Below are positions 7,765 to 16,074 of a DNA stretch of 32,114 nt, piece by piece. Each line of letters starts with the position of its first letter. Position 1 is the first letter of the stretch. The stretch comes from Hyphomicrobium sp. NDB2Meth4 (GTDB taxonomy: Bacteria > Pseudomonadota > Alphaproteobacteria > Rhizobiales > Hyphomicrobiaceae). The stretch covers positions 1 through 32,114 of the forward strand of contig NZ_FPEJ01000012.1 of NCBI RefSeq assembly GCF_900117445.1, written 5' to 3'. The notes beneath the pieces were generated by a model that had not been told where the DNA came from, ran no database searches, and saw nothing but the letters and a program-made list of their open reading frames with translations. Position numbers and translations under genes: made by a program.

Positions 7765-8611
7765 GCACGACCTGGCCACCACTGCGCCGCGCCACAGCCG
7801 CGAGCGCCAGCACCACTGCAGTCAGCGCGAGACCAGAAACGAAGAGCGACGCTCGATGGTCTCCAGTCGCGTAGGCCATCTCGAGCGCAATATTTGCAGT
7901 TAACGTGCGGACGGGATCGAAGAGAGACTTTGGCAGCTGCACGACATTGCCGCTGACCATAAGCACCGCCATGGTCTCACCGAGCGCGCGCGCCGAGGCG
8001 AGCATGACACCGGCAAAAATGCTGGCCTTCGTGGCTGGGATCGCGATGTTGATGATAATGGCTTCCCGCGACAGACCAAGCGCGGCGGCGCCGATCCCGT
8101 ACGCTGATGGCAAGCTCGCCAGGGCGGCTTCTGTCGTCAGCGCAATGGTGGGCAGGATCATTAGGGCGAGGATCAGGCTGCCAGCGAGCAGGCTGGTGCC
8201 TGGCGGGGCAACCTTGAGGATGAGCGGCACGATGACCGTCAGTCCCCACAGCCCAAGCACGACCGAAGGAATGCCTGCCAACAGCACAATCACCCAATGC
8301 AGGAGCCGCCCGACGATTCCGGCCGCATAAAATCGAGAGAAGATGGCTGCGGCCACTCCGAGCGGGGTCGCCAACGCTATCGCCAGCGCCGAGGTTGCCG
8401 CTGACGCAGCAAGCATCGGAACGAGGTTGAACGTGCCCTCAGTCGGATGCCATCCGCGAGCGGAAACGAAGTGGACCAGGCCGTAGCGGGCGATGACCGG
8501 CCACGATTCCTGCATCAAGAAAAGTACGATGAGAATTAGAACGGCAGAGGCGAGTCCGGCTGCGAATGCGAGCCATCGCAGCAGCCGCGCATCACGGGCC
8601 GAGGGGGACAA
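7757..8611 (-). CDS. pstC: Phosphate ABC transporter permease PstC
   Basis: An inner-membrane permease of 284 residues with six predicted transmembrane segments. It has PLGVAAAIFSRFYA, GIPSVVLGLWG and the coupling loop AALGLSREAIIINIAIPATKASIFAGVMLASARALGETMAVLM, all typical of PstC. The best start is TTG at 8611, with GGGAG about 9 bp before it and a 20-bp overlap with the end of pstS; no Met codon occurs before residue 33. It acts with PstA as the membrane channel of the phosphate importer. Confidence 0.91.
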   Translation of the reverse strand: MSPSARDARLLRWLAFAAGLASAVLILIVLFLMQESWPVIARYGLVHFVSARGWHPTEGTFNLVPMLAASAATSALAIALATPLGVAAAIFSRFYAAGIVGRLLHWVIVLLAGIPSVVLGLWGLTVIVPLILKVAPPGTSLLAGSLILALMILPTIALTTEAALASLPSAYGIGAAALGLSREAIIINIAIPATKASIFAGVMLASARALGETMAVLMVSGNVVQLPKSLFDPVRTLTANIALEMAYATGDHRASLFVSGLALTAVVLALAAVARRSGGQVVHA

Positions 8612-9404
8612 AGTACTGCTCCCTGACGAGATCGTAGGCCTCAGCGGACTTCGTAAAGTCGATGAAGGCTTTGGTGAGGCCTTGCGGCTCCGCGCTCGTG
8701 ACCAGGTTCAATGGGCGGGCGAGCGGAAAGCTGCCGTTGCGCACGTTCTCGACGGAAGCCGCGACGCCTGCCATGCCCAGGAGCTTGATAGGTGTCCCTG
8801 CGCGCGCCTCGAACTCGGCGGTTCCAATCGAGACGTAGCCGATCGCCCCTGGGTTTCCGGCTACGGTCTTGATACCCTGCTGGTTATCGCCGATGACTAC
8901 CTGCGCCTTGATATCGCTCGCCTTGAGCTTGAAGTGGTGCAGGAAGAGCTCGAGTGTCGAGCGCCCTTCGGCCTTGTTGACGACCGTGATAGGTCCCGCC
9001 TTGCCGCCGACCTCGGCCCAGTCGGTGATCTTGCCGGTGTAGATATCAACGATCTGCTGGTCAGAGAGGGCGGAAACGACATTGTCGCGATGAAGAATGA
9101 GGCTGACACCGTCGCGAGCAATGGCAAAGGCCTTGAGGTCCACCTCGTCGGATTTAAGCGCGCGCGAAACCATGCCGATGTCGGCAAGACCAGACCTGGC
9201 ATCACCGATCCCTCGCGACGATCCACCCGATTGCACATCAATACGGGTGCCGGGGCTCTTTTCCTCGAACCGCTTGGCCATTTCGGCTGCAAGCGGGGCA
9301 ATGGTGCTCGAGCCGGTGATGACGAGCTTACCTTCGGCCGACGATGCCGGCTGCATGGTGGTGGCAAGTACCAGCCCCGCCAGCAGGAATGTCCCGATAC
9401 GCAT
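8592..9404 (-). CDS. pstS: Phosphate-binding periplasmic protein PstS
   Basis: A 270-residue periplasmic binding protein. A signal peptide (about 1-24, ending PASSA) is followed by LVITGSSTIAPLAAEMAKRF, then VQSGGSSRGI and GLADIGMVSRAL, which line the phosphate site in PstS proteins. RDGVSLILHRDN and IYTGKITDWAEVGG are also family signatures. It belongs to the short PstS type (250-280 residues). ATG at 9404 follows GGAGGAG; the open frame extends further upstream but lacks a signal peptide there. It lies 37 bp after arsM on the same strand. Whether the pocket discriminates against arsenate cannot be seen from sequence. Confidence 0.92.
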   Translation of the reverse strand: MRIGTFLLAGLVLATTMQPASSAEGKLVITGSSTIAPLAAEMAKRFEEKSPGTRIDVQSGGSSRGIGDARSGLADIGMVSRALKSDEVDLKAFAIARDGVSLILHRDNVVSALSDQQIVDIYTGKITDWAEVGGKAGPITVVNKAEGRSTLELFLHHFKLKASDIKAQVVIGDNQQGIKTVAGNPGAIGYVSIGTAEFEARAGTPIKLLGMAGVAASVENVRNGSFPLARPLNLVTSAEPQGLTKAFIDFTKSAEAYDLVREQYFVPLGP

Positions 9405-9441
9405 GCGATCTCCTCCGTGTGGATTGGCGCGAGGCTTGCGA

Positions 9442-10494
9442 CTAACAGCAGGTCGACGCTTGCGACAGCGAACCGTTGCCGGCAGCGAACGGGATATTCG
9501 TGCCGCAGCCCGGGAAGACGCCGTAGTGCGTGGAAAAATCGCCGATGAAGTCGAAGTGGGGTGCGAGCCGGCTCTCTCGCAGCATGTGCCAAGTGTTGCC
9601 ACACACGGGGAACACGCGCCCGAGCTCGATCGCATGGTGGCTGTCGAGATGAAATATGTGCGGCGCTTCAAGTATGCCGCCGCGATAGATCACCGCCTGC
9701 CCGTAATCCTCGCATGCCGGCTCTAGCGCATCGATCTTGAACAGGCGATAGGTCGCCGAATAGAAGCGGGCCGACCCGATTTTCTCCTCGACGTGAGGAT
9801 CGGTGATATCCAGTGGACGGCTGGTGACAAGACGCGGATCGCCAAATCCTGACGCCCGCGCCAGCTCCAGGAAATCGCCCCAATAGAGAGCGCCGCCCAA
9901 GCACTCGCCGTAGACCAGCGGATCATTGCGCAGCGATTCTGGCAGGCGCCGGTCGGCATAGACGTCGGCAAAGTAGAACTCGCCGCCCGCCTTCAGAAGA
10001 TCGAACACGCCCTTGAGCACGGCGCGCTTGTCGATGGAGAGATTGACGACGCAGTTCGAGACGACGACGTCGAAGCTTGCCGGCTCGAGACCGAGCGTTG
10101 CGAGATCTTCGATATAGCCCTGGAGGAAGCGCACATTGGCTTTGGCGTGGCGAAAGCGCTCCATATGCCATTCCACATGGGAGCGTGCCGTTTCGAGCTG
10201 CTCGGGCGTCATGTCGACGCCGACGACCTCTCCGGACGGCCCGACGAGCTGGGCGAGCGCATAGACATCGCGCCCCGAGCCGCAGCCGAGATCGAGCACG
10301 CGACGTCCCTCGATGAGTTCCGGAACCACGAGACCGCAGCCGTAATACTTGGCGAGGACGTCGTCATGGATGTTGGCAAGGAGGGCCTTGATGCGCTCCG
10401 GCATGTTGTCCGGCGTGCAGCAAGCCTTGGTCTTGAGGTCGTCTGAGGTGCGCAGAACCTTCCCGTAGTAGTCCTTCACGATTTCGATATGCAT
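9442..10494 (-). CDS. arsM: Arsenite S-adenosylmethionine methyltransferase ArsM
   Basis: A 350-residue class I methyltransferase that methylates trivalent arsenic. The SAM site is VLDLGCGSGRDVYAL (66-80), with VDMT (93-96) as the ribose-binding acidic strand. The Cys set of the family is present: C25/C26 (KACC), C53 (YYGCG), C148 (SNCVVN) and C198 (GECLGGALYWGD), which match the arsenite-binding and disulfide Cys of characterised ArsM. The protein ends with a vicinal STCC, an extra thiol pair seen in some ArsM. ATG at 10494 follows AGAGGAC. It heads the pst operon and follows the sigma/NrsF pair on the same strand. Together with the glycosyltransferases at 21619 and 25553 it suggests organoarsenical synthesis. 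Confidence 0.93.
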   Translation of the reverse strand: MHIEIVKDYYGKVLRTSDDLKTKACCTPDNMPERIKALLANIHDDVLAKYYGCGLVVPELIEGRRVLDLGCGSGRDVYALAQLVGPSGEVVGVDMTPEQLETARSHVEWHMERFRHAKANVRFLQGYIEDLATLGLEPASFDVVVSNCVVNLSIDKRAVLKGVFDLLKAGGEFYFADVYADRRLPESLRNDPLVYGECLGGALYWGDFLELARASGFGDPRLVTSRPLDITDPHVEEKIGSARFYSATYRLFKIDALEPACEDYGQAVIYRGGILEAPHIFHLDSHHAIELGRVFPVCGNTWHMLRESRLAPHFDFIGDFSTHYGVFPGCGTNIPFAAGNGSLSQASTCC

Positions 10495-10612
10495 TGGGTC
10501 CTCTTTTTTGGCGCGTGGAGGAAAGGGCGATGAGGCCGAGCTCTCCCTCAGGCGCGGACAAAGTGGCGTCGCGCTCCGGGATGCTCAGGGATTGAAAGAC
10601 TGCAGAGGCTGG

Positions 10613-11287
10613 CTATCCGTCGCCGGAGCGTGGCTCGACAAGCGTCCAGCGCAACAAGCGGTCGCCCAGAAAGAAGCCCACGCCTGCGAGAAGGACGACG
10701 GAGCCGAACTGCCAGACCAGCAGCATCACGCTGACATCTTGCGGGTGGAACAGACGCAGGGCCGCGGCTGCCAGCGCGGTCGCCGCAAGGGTGGCAAGAC
10801 CGGTCGTGGACATGGGCGCGATCGGTGCCCCGCGACGCATCATGGCGAAGATGAGCATCGCGGGAAGTAGACTCAAGGCGAAGATGGCGCCAAAGCACAT
10901 CAGGTCGAATTTCAGCCGACCGTCCGCACCGATCTGCACCCATTGGCGCCAGCAGCCCTCGCCGAGGCTCGCGAGCCAAACGATGAGAAACGGCAACGGC
11001 GCAAACCGCTCCCAAACAGGGCGCCCCGGGCAGCCGGCGCAGAACGCAGCGGCGGCGGCCATGACGCTCGTAAGCAACGCGGCGCCGACTTCGATGACAA
11101 AGCGGGGGTCCTGGAGCTTCTCGGTGATATCTGGGCGGACGCCGACAGCCACGACAATGAGCGCGACGTAGGCCACCGAGAGCAAGGCCCAGGCCATGGC
11201 GCGCCAGACGGGGTGCGGAAGCCGTTCGACGGGTTCGGCCTCGCGCGCCAGGCTTCGAATGAGTTGTTCCGTTTCCATCTTGCTCAC
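10613..11287 (-). CDS. nrsF: NrsF-type (DUF1109) membrane anti-sigma factor
   Basis: A 224-residue inner-membrane protein with six predicted helices after a short cytosolic N-terminus (LIRSLAREAEPVERLPHPVWRA) that would bind the sigma factor. The length and the GWERF/VWERFAPLP-type loop match the DUF1109 family, which keeps a cognate ECF sigma inactive until metal or oxidative stress. Cys are at 83, 86 (FCAGCPG), 112 and 131. The Cys I expect near the start of the last periplasmic loop seems to be replaced (ALRLFHPQD). GTG at 11287 overlaps the sigma stop (GTGA), so the two are translationally coupled. No other anti-sigma gene is nearby. Confidence 0.88.
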   Translation of the reverse strand: MSKMETEQLIRSLAREAEPVERLPHPVWRAMAWALLSVAYVALIVVAVGVRPDITEKLQDPRFVIEVGAALLTSVMAAAAAFCAGCPGRPVWERFAPLPFLIVWLASLGEGCWRQWVQIGADGRLKFDLMCFGAIFALSLLPAMLIFAMMRRGAPIAPMSTTGLATLAATALAAAALRLFHPQDVSVMLLVWQFGSVVLLAGVGFFLGDRLLRWTLVEPRSGDG

Positions 11288-11880
11288 ATCTCGCCCTTCA
11301 GCGCCTGCCGCATGGCCTTCATGGCCCTGTGCACCGTCACTTTTAGCGAGGCGATACTCTTGCCCGTTTGCTTCGACGCTTCCTGCAGCGACAGACCCTG
11401 CAGCTTCATGAGCTCGATCGCCTGACGCTGCCCGGCCGGGAGCGCCATCAGCGCCGTCCGCACAAGCTCCTGATCATCACTCACTTGCTCGAAGGTCTTC
11501 GTTTCATCGCCCGCGAAGGTTTCAGGCATGATCTCGACCGTGGTTTCATTGGCGGAGCGGGAGTGGACGCGGCGAGCTGCATCGGCGATCCGACGGGCCG
11601 AGATGGTCATGAGCCAGGGAAGAAACGGCCTTCCGGGATCGTATGTATGCCGGACCGAGTGGACCGACAGGAGTACGTCCTGGACGATGTCCTCGATGTC
11701 TTGCCGGTTCCGCCACCGCTTGCCGACCACGGCTCGAAGGATTGGCAGCATCTCGGACAGCAGGATGGAATAAGCAGTCTGGTCGCCGTCCTGAGCGGCG
11801 CGCATCAGATTGCGCCAGCGCTCCTCGCGGGTATCGCTACGGGACCGGCCGCGGGCATCATTGGTTGTTGGATCGGACAT
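11284..11880 (-). CDS. ECF RNA polymerase sigma factor (SigF/NrsF-linked group)
   Basis: A 198-residue sigma factor with only regions 2 and 4. Region 2 spans about 27-100 (DIEDIVQDVLLSVHSVRHTYDPGRPFLPWLMTISARRIADAARR) and region 4 about 140-190 (ALPAGQRQAIELMKLQGLSLQEASKQTGKSIASLKVTVHRA). A downstream overlapping DUF1109 gene places it in the group that includes Caulobacter SigF. It probably recognises GTAACC-N16-CGAA, which occurs exactly five times in this window. None of those copies is on the minus strand directly before this gene, so autoregulation is not evident; one at 12055 points away. Confidence 0.92.
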   Translation of the reverse strand: MSDPTTNDARGRSRSDTREERWRNLMRAAQDGDQTAYSILLSEMLPILRAVVGKRWRNRQDIEDIVQDVLLSVHSVRHTYDPGRPFLPWLMTISARRIADAARRVHSRSANETTVEIMPETFAGDETKTFEQVSDDQELVRTALMALPAGQRQAIELMKLQGLSLQEASKQTGKSIASLKVTVHRAMKAMRQALKGEM

Positions 11881-12189
11881 GTGACCGGTTCTTATTTTTT
11901 GCTGACGACGTAGCGGCTCATGAACTGAGCGTCACACCCCGCTTCATAGGCTTCTGGCCAGCCTTACGCCTTATATGCGTATACGAATCCGACTGTGAGT
12001 CGTTTCACGCGCATCGCGCTTAAGAGCATGCTTCATGTTGCCGAAAGTGGCTAGGTAACCTTCATCGATGCGGCAACGAAATGCGTAGCAGAGCGGAATG
12101 CGCGCGAGTGTCGGTTTACGGGGGAGTGCCGTGTTGTAGCGCGACACGGGCCGACTTGACGCGTCGCGTCTAGAAGGGTCCCGATCGCT
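11881..12189. other. Intergenic space between sigma and LysR genes
   Basis: About 310 bp without a supported gene. It should hold the sigma factor promoter; TATAAG around 11970 on the minus strand is a possible -10, but no good -35 is seen. It also contains an exact GTAACC-N16-CGAA element on the plus strand (12055-12080) that has no clear target gene. Confidence 0.5.
12055..12080 (+). promoter_or_regulatory. Orphan ECF-type promoter GTAACC-N16-CGAA
   Basis: GTAACC (12055-12060) and CGAA (12077-12080) are 16 bp apart, identical to the elements before the Cys-rich genes. It points right, away from the sigma gene and into the antisense strand of the LysR gene. No plus-strand gene starts before 13260. 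It could drive a small RNA or a transcript antisense to lysR, or be a chance match. Confidence 0.5.
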
Positions 12190-13128
12190 TCAACTCCGTT
12201 CCTCGCCGGATTTGCGGCGCGATCTAGCAGACAAGCCAGCGAGAGCCGAGCGCAACCGCGGCGTTGCAGAATCGATAAAGGCGCGAACCTTTGGGGCTAT
12301 GAGCCGGCTCTCGGGATAGACGAGTTGCACGGGTAGGGCCGGAGGTGCATAGCGCTCCAAGACAGGCACTAAGCGCCCCTCTCGCATCTGCTTTGCCACC
12401 ATATAGGACAATGCAATGGTGATGCCGTTGCCGGCCTCGGCGCCGCTGATTGCAGCCGCAGCATCATTGATCTCGAAGCGCGGTTGGAGGGCTATACGGC
12501 TTGCGCCACGTTCCCCGGCGTAAATCCATTCCCGGTTCTGCATCAAGCCGCTGAAGGCGATGATGGAATGGAGCTTGAGGTCGGCCGGCGCACGTGGAGT
12601 TCCTCGTCTCTCAAGATAGCCGGGACTTGCAACCAGCAGGCGGCGAACCTCGCCCACAGCGCGGGACATCATGCTCGAGTCTGGCAGTTGGCCCACGCGA
12701 AGTGCGACATCGATTCCTTCCTCAATCAGATTGACGACCCGGTCGACCAAAAAGGCCCGTGCCGTCACGCGCGGATGAGCATCGAGAAAGTCCGAAATGA
12801 TCGGCGCCAGGACCGACCGGCCCATCGTCACGGAGGCCGTGATCGTGAGCTGCCCGGTCGGCAAAGCCGCTTCTCCTGATGCCTCCCGTTCCGCCGCCTC
12901 AAGATCTGCAAGGACGAGGCGTGCGCGCTCAGCGAGTACGCGGCCGGTTTCGGTCGGATGAACGCGGCGCGTCGTGCGCGTAAAAAGTTCGACGCCGAGC
13001 CGCGCCTCGAGCGCGGCGATCGCCCGCGTGACAGCAGGTGGGGAGCTGTTCAGACGGGCGGCGGCTTTGGCGAAGCCTCCAGTCTCCGCAACCGCGAGAA
13101 GGACCCTGAGTTCGTGGAACCTATCCAT
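12190..13128 (-). CDS. LysR-family transcriptional regulator
   Basis: A 312-residue LysR protein. The N-terminal winged helix-turn-helix spans about 1-60 (FHELRVLLAVAETGGFAKAAARLNSSPPAVTRAIAALEARLGVELFTRTTR), followed by a linker helix and the substrate-binding domain (GQLTITASVTMGRSVLAPII and onward). The substrate domain is of the CrgA/DmlR-like type common in proteobacteria. ATG at 13128 lies three bases before an ATTATT-N11-AATAAT box. It is divergent from the plus-strand genes at 13260-16043, which are its likely targets. The co-inducer is unknown. Confidence 0.93.
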   Translation of the reverse strand: MDRFHELRVLLAVAETGGFAKAAARLNSSPPAVTRAIAALEARLGVELFTRTTRRVHPTETGRVLAERARLVLADLEAAEREASGEAALPTGQLTITASVTMGRSVLAPIISDFLDAHPRVTARAFLVDRVVNLIEEGIDVALRVGQLPDSSMMSRAVGEVRRLLVASPGYLERRGTPRAPADLKLHSIIAFSGLMQNREWIYAGERGASRIALQPRFEINDAAAAISGAEAGNGITIALSYMVAKQMREGRLVPVLERYAPPALPVQLVYPESRLIAPKVRAFIDSATPRLRSALAGLSARSRRKSGEERS

Positions 13129-13130
13129 GC

Positions 13131-13153
13131 ATTATTCCGATCTGCGCAATAAT
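13131..13153. promoter_or_regulatory. LysR-type box (T-N11-A)
   Basis: ATTATT and AATAAT are perfect inverted arms separated by 11 bp, the classic LysR recognition geometry. The box is in the divergent space between the LysR gene and the AhpD-like gene, next to the LysR start. Confidence 0.7.
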
Positions 13154-13259
13154 ATCTTGCACAGGTAGCGCATTCTTTCAATCGCTCCCAGAGCGCATCT
13201 TCCGCGTGCCGTCGATGAAATGGCGGTCAGCACGTCGAAAGAAGAAGGAGGATGCTCAC

Positions 13260-13808
13260 ATGACACGAATTGAACCGCTCGACCTCGAAGCAGCACCAGC
13301 GGCTTCGCAATCGCTGCTTGCGAGTGTCAAGAAGCAGATCGGCACTGTGCCGAACATGCTCCGGACATTCGCCCACAGCCCAGCCGCTCTCGAAGGCTAT
13401 GTAGGCCTCAGCGGCGCTCTTGCACGCGGCGTACTCGACGCCGCAACGCGTGAGCGCATAGCTTTGGCGGTGGCCGAGATTAATGGCTGCGGCTATTGCC
13501 TGGCCGCGCACTCTTATCTCGGCAAGAACGTCGCGAGACTTTCGGAGGGCGAGATAGAGAAGAATCGCCGGGGAACGTCGGCGGATCCAAAAGCCTGTGC
13601 CGCCGTCGAGTTCGCGGCTCTCGTTGTCGCCAAGCGCGGCCAGGTCGGCTCCGCAGATATCGAGGTCGTCCGCGCTGCGGGCTTCAGCGACGCTGAGATC
13701 GTCGAGATCGTCGCCCATGTCGCGCTGAACACGCTCACGAACTACCTCAACGAGATCGCCAATACGGCGGTCGATTTCCCAGCAGCGCCGGTGCTCAAGG
13801 CTGCTTGA
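13260..13808 (+). CDS. Carboxymuconolactone decarboxylase/AhpD-like peroxidase
   Basis: A 182-residue AhpD-like helical protein. It has the full relay E65...C77-x2-C80-x3-H84 (NGCGYCLAAH). The N-terminal part SLLASVKKQIGTVPNMLRTFAHSPAALEGY resembles the same region in the protein at 1593-2168, so they are paralogues. ATG at 13260 follows GAAGGAGGA; a longer frame from 13206 overlaps the promoter region. It is the first gene of a plus-strand set under a divergent LysR gene. It probably reduces organic peroxides or relays electrons; the substrate is unknown. Confidence 0.88.
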   Translation: MTRIEPLDLEAAPAASQSLLASVKKQIGTVPNMLRTFAHSPAALEGYVGLSGALARGVLDAATRERIALAVAEINGCGYCLAAHSYLGKNVARLSEGEIEKNRRGTSADPKACAAVEFAALVVAKRGQVGSADIEVVRAAGFSDAEIVEIVAHVALNTLTNYLNEIANTAVDFPAAPVLKAA

Positions 13809-13844
13809 GCACTTGCCTGTCTAGTCCCATTCATGGAGTTCAAA

Positions 13845-14852
13845 ATGCTGAACCATATGACATCCAAATTGCCCCTGCGCTCTGCAATTGTGATGGCCGG
13901 CATCGCACTGCCCCTCGCGTTCGTTGGCCCCGCGCCCGCACTGGCGGCCGCCCCTGCCGTCGAGGCGGTGGAACTACAGGTCCACTACCGAGCTGCGAGC
14001 ATCGACGGCATCGAGGTTGCCTACAGAGAGGCAGGTCGTGCCGATGCCCCGGTGATCCTGCTTCTGCACGGCTTCCCGACATCTTCGCACATGTTCCGGA
14101 ATCTCATTCCGGCGCTCGCAAACGGGTACCGCGTTATCGCCCCGGACTATCCGGGCTTCGGCCAGAGCGCCACCCCCGAACGGTCAGAGTTCAAGTACAC
14201 GTTCGACAACTTCGCCAAGCTCGTGGATGGCCTGACCGACAAGCTCGGCGTTTCGCGCTACGCCCTTTACGTCATGGACTATGGCGCTCCCGTCGGCTTC
14301 CGGCTGGCTGCCAGGCACCCTGACCGCGTAACTGCGCTCGTTGTTCAGAACGGCAACGCCTACGTCGAGGGCCTGCAGAAGTTCTGGGAGCCCATCCAGA
14401 AATACTGGGCGTCAGGGAACAAGGCGGACCGCGAGGCGCTTCGTTGGCTGACGTCCCTCAAAGCCACGAAGTGGCAGTATACCCATGGCGTACCCGATAC
14501 CTCGCTCGTCAGCCCGGACACCTGGACGCACGATCAGGCGCAGTTGGACCGCGCGGGCAACCAGGAGATCCAACTCGATCTCTTCTACGACTATCGGACC
14601 AACGTCCCCCTCTATCCCGAGTGGCAGGCCTATTTCCGCAAGCACAAGCCGGCCACGCTCATCATCTGGGGCAAGAACGATCAGATCTTCGTTGCTCATG
14701 GCGCGGCGCCCTACAAGCGCGATCTGCCTGACGCGGAACTGCATCTCCTGGATGCGGGCCACTTTGCGCTCGAGACGAATGGTCCCGAGATAGCTCGGCT
14801 CATCCGAGACTTCCTCGGCAGAAAGGCCCTGATCGAGAAGGCCGAACGATAA
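13845..14852 (+). CDS. Exported alpha/beta hydrolase, epoxide hydrolase/dehalogenase type
   Basis: A 335-residue alpha/beta hydrolase. A signal peptide (about 1-35, ending ALAAAP) suggests export. HGFPTS (75-80) supplies the oxyanion hole and DYPGFGQS follows. The nucleophile position VMDYG carries Asp (about 145) in place of Ser, as in haloalkane dehalogenases and epoxide hydrolases. The acid is in WGKNDQIF (about D279) and the base in DAGHFALE (about H306). ATG at 13845 follows ATGGAG at good spacing; ATG 13833 is an alternative that adds four residues. It follows the AhpD-like gene by 36 bp. The substrate is probably a xenobiotic epoxide, halide or ester. Confidence 0.85.
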   Translation: MLNHMTSKLPLRSAIVMAGIALPLAFVGPAPALAAAPAVEAVELQVHYRAASIDGIEVAYREAGRADAPVILLLHGFPTSSHMFRNLIPALANGYRVIAPDYPGFGQSATPERSEFKYTFDNFAKLVDGLTDKLGVSRYALYVMDYGAPVGFRLAARHPDRVTALVVQNGNAYVEGLQKFWEPIQKYWASGNKADREALRWLTSLKATKWQYTHGVPDTSLVSPDTWTHDQAQLDRAGNQEIQLDLFYDYRTNVPLYPEWQAYFRKHKPATLIIWGKNDQIFVAHGAAPYKRDLPDAELHLLDAGHFALETNGPEIARLIRDFLGRKALIEKAER

Positions 14853-14934
14853 GCATGGCCCAACGCCGCAGGGCTCTGCGGCCGTCTCTTCCGCAGAGCC
14901 CGCTCAAATCGAATTCCTATCGAAGGAGCCCGCC

Positions 14935-15402
14935 ATGGAAATGAAACCGCCCGTGCCGCCGTTCACCCTGGAAACGGCGATCGAGAAGGTCCGTCTTGCC
15001 GAGAACGCCTGGAACACTCGTGATCCACAGCGTGTGGCGCTCGCCTACACGTTGGACAGCCAATGGAGAAACCGCTCCGAGTTCCCAAGAGGCCGTGATG
15101 ACATCATCGCCTTCCTTACGCGCAAATGGTCTCGAGAGCTCGACTACCGGCTGATCAAGGAGCTGTGGGCGTTCCGCGACAATCGTATCGCCGTACGCTT
15201 TGCATACGAATGGCACGACAGCGACGGCCAGTGGTTCCGCTCATACGGAAATGAGAACTGGGAGTTCGATCCGAATGGTCTGATGCAAAGGCGCTTCGCC
15301 AGCATCAACGATCTCGCGATCACGGAAGACGAGCGGAAGTACCGCTGGCCGCTCGGCGTACGCCCCGATGACCATCCAGGATTGAGTGATCTCGGGCTTT
15401 AA
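14935..15402 (+). CDS. DUF1348 / NTF2-like protein
   Basis: A 155-residue protein of the SnoaL/NTF2-like fold, DUF1348 type. Typical elements are the start [24 protein letters not shown], then [36 protein letters not shown] and the closing KYRWPLG. ATG follows GAAGGAG. It lies between an exported hydrolase and a flavin-binding protein on the same strand. No reaction is established for the family; its size and position suggest an accessory role to the neighbouring detoxification genes. Confidence 0.88.
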   Translation: MEMKPPVPPFTLETAIEKVRLAENAWNTRDPQRVALAYTLDSQWRNRSEFPRGRDDIIAFLTRKWSRELDYRLIKELWAFRDNRIAVRFAYEWHDSDGQWFRSYGNENWEFDPNGLMQRRFASINDLAITEDERKYRWPLGVRPDDHPGLSDLGL

Positions 15403-15428
15403 TTGACATAGCCGTAGGAACGATCGCC

Positions 15429-16043
15429 ATGGGCCACAAATTTGCAGAACTGGCGTTCACGCCGAACGTCAAGGCCGAGCAGGAGGCGCAAGGCAGCCGC
15501 GCATCCTACGCTCGCTTCGAAGTGGGAGAGGACCATCATGACGTTCTCGGTCCGCAGGAGGCTGCCTTCATCGGCATGCGCGACAGCTTCTACATGGCGA
15601 CCGTAGGCGAGACGGGCTGGCCCTACATCCAGCACAGGGGCGGCCCGTCAGGATTCCTCAAGGTACTCGATGAAAGGACGCTTGGATTCGCCGATTTTCG
15701 CGGCAATCGCCAGTATATCAGCGTCGGAAACCTCAAGTCGGACGATCGCGTTTCGCTCTTTCTCATGGACTACGCGAGCAAGACTCGCCTCAAGATTCTT
15801 GGCCAGGCGCGCATTCTCGACCCGTCTGACAACGAAACTCTGAAGCGGTTGGTGCTTCCAGCATACCGGGCCCAGGTCGAGCGGGGGTTGTTGATCAGCG
15901 TCGAAGCATTCGATTGGAACTGTTCGCAACACATAACCCAGAGATTCACGCTGGCGGAGGTCGAAGCCGCGACGGAACCACTCCTCATGAGGATCGGAGA
16001 GCTGGAGCGCGCGCTGCATCAACGAGGAGACGGCGGCGCTTAG
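15429..16043 (+). CDS. Pyridoxamine 5'-phosphate oxidase-like FMN-binding protein
   Basis: A 204-residue split-barrel flavoprotein. The core FYMATVGETGWPYIQHRGGPSGFLKVLDERTLGFADFRGNRQYISVGNL (about 56-105) is the FMN-binding half seen in PNPOx-like proteins. DDRVSLFLMDY and RLKILGQARIL complete the barrel. The C-terminal helix LLMRIGELERALH is an extension typical of this branch. It follows DUF1348 by 26 bp and ends the LysR-linked set. The family includes F420- or FMN-dependent reductases; the substrate is unknown. Confidence 0.85.
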   Translation: MGHKFAELAFTPNVKAEQEAQGSRASYARFEVGEDHHDVLGPQEAAFIGMRDSFYMATVGETGWPYIQHRGGPSGFLKVLDERTLGFADFRGNRQYISVGNLKSDDRVSLFLMDYASKTRLKILGQARILDPSDNETLKRLVLPAYRAQVERGLLISVEAFDWNCSQHITQRFTLAEVEAATEPLLMRIGELERALHQRGDGGA

Positions 16044-16074
16044 CACTCGGCGCGAGCAGCGGCCCTAGCCAAAT

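Noticed and set aside
8493-9548. 351-codon plus-strand open frame
   Set aside because: It is antisense to pstS and pstC, both strongly supported by motifs and gene order.
12081-12173. 30-codon frame directly after the orphan ECF promoter
   Set aside because: Its ATG touches the -10 element, so it would lie upstream of the expected transcription start.
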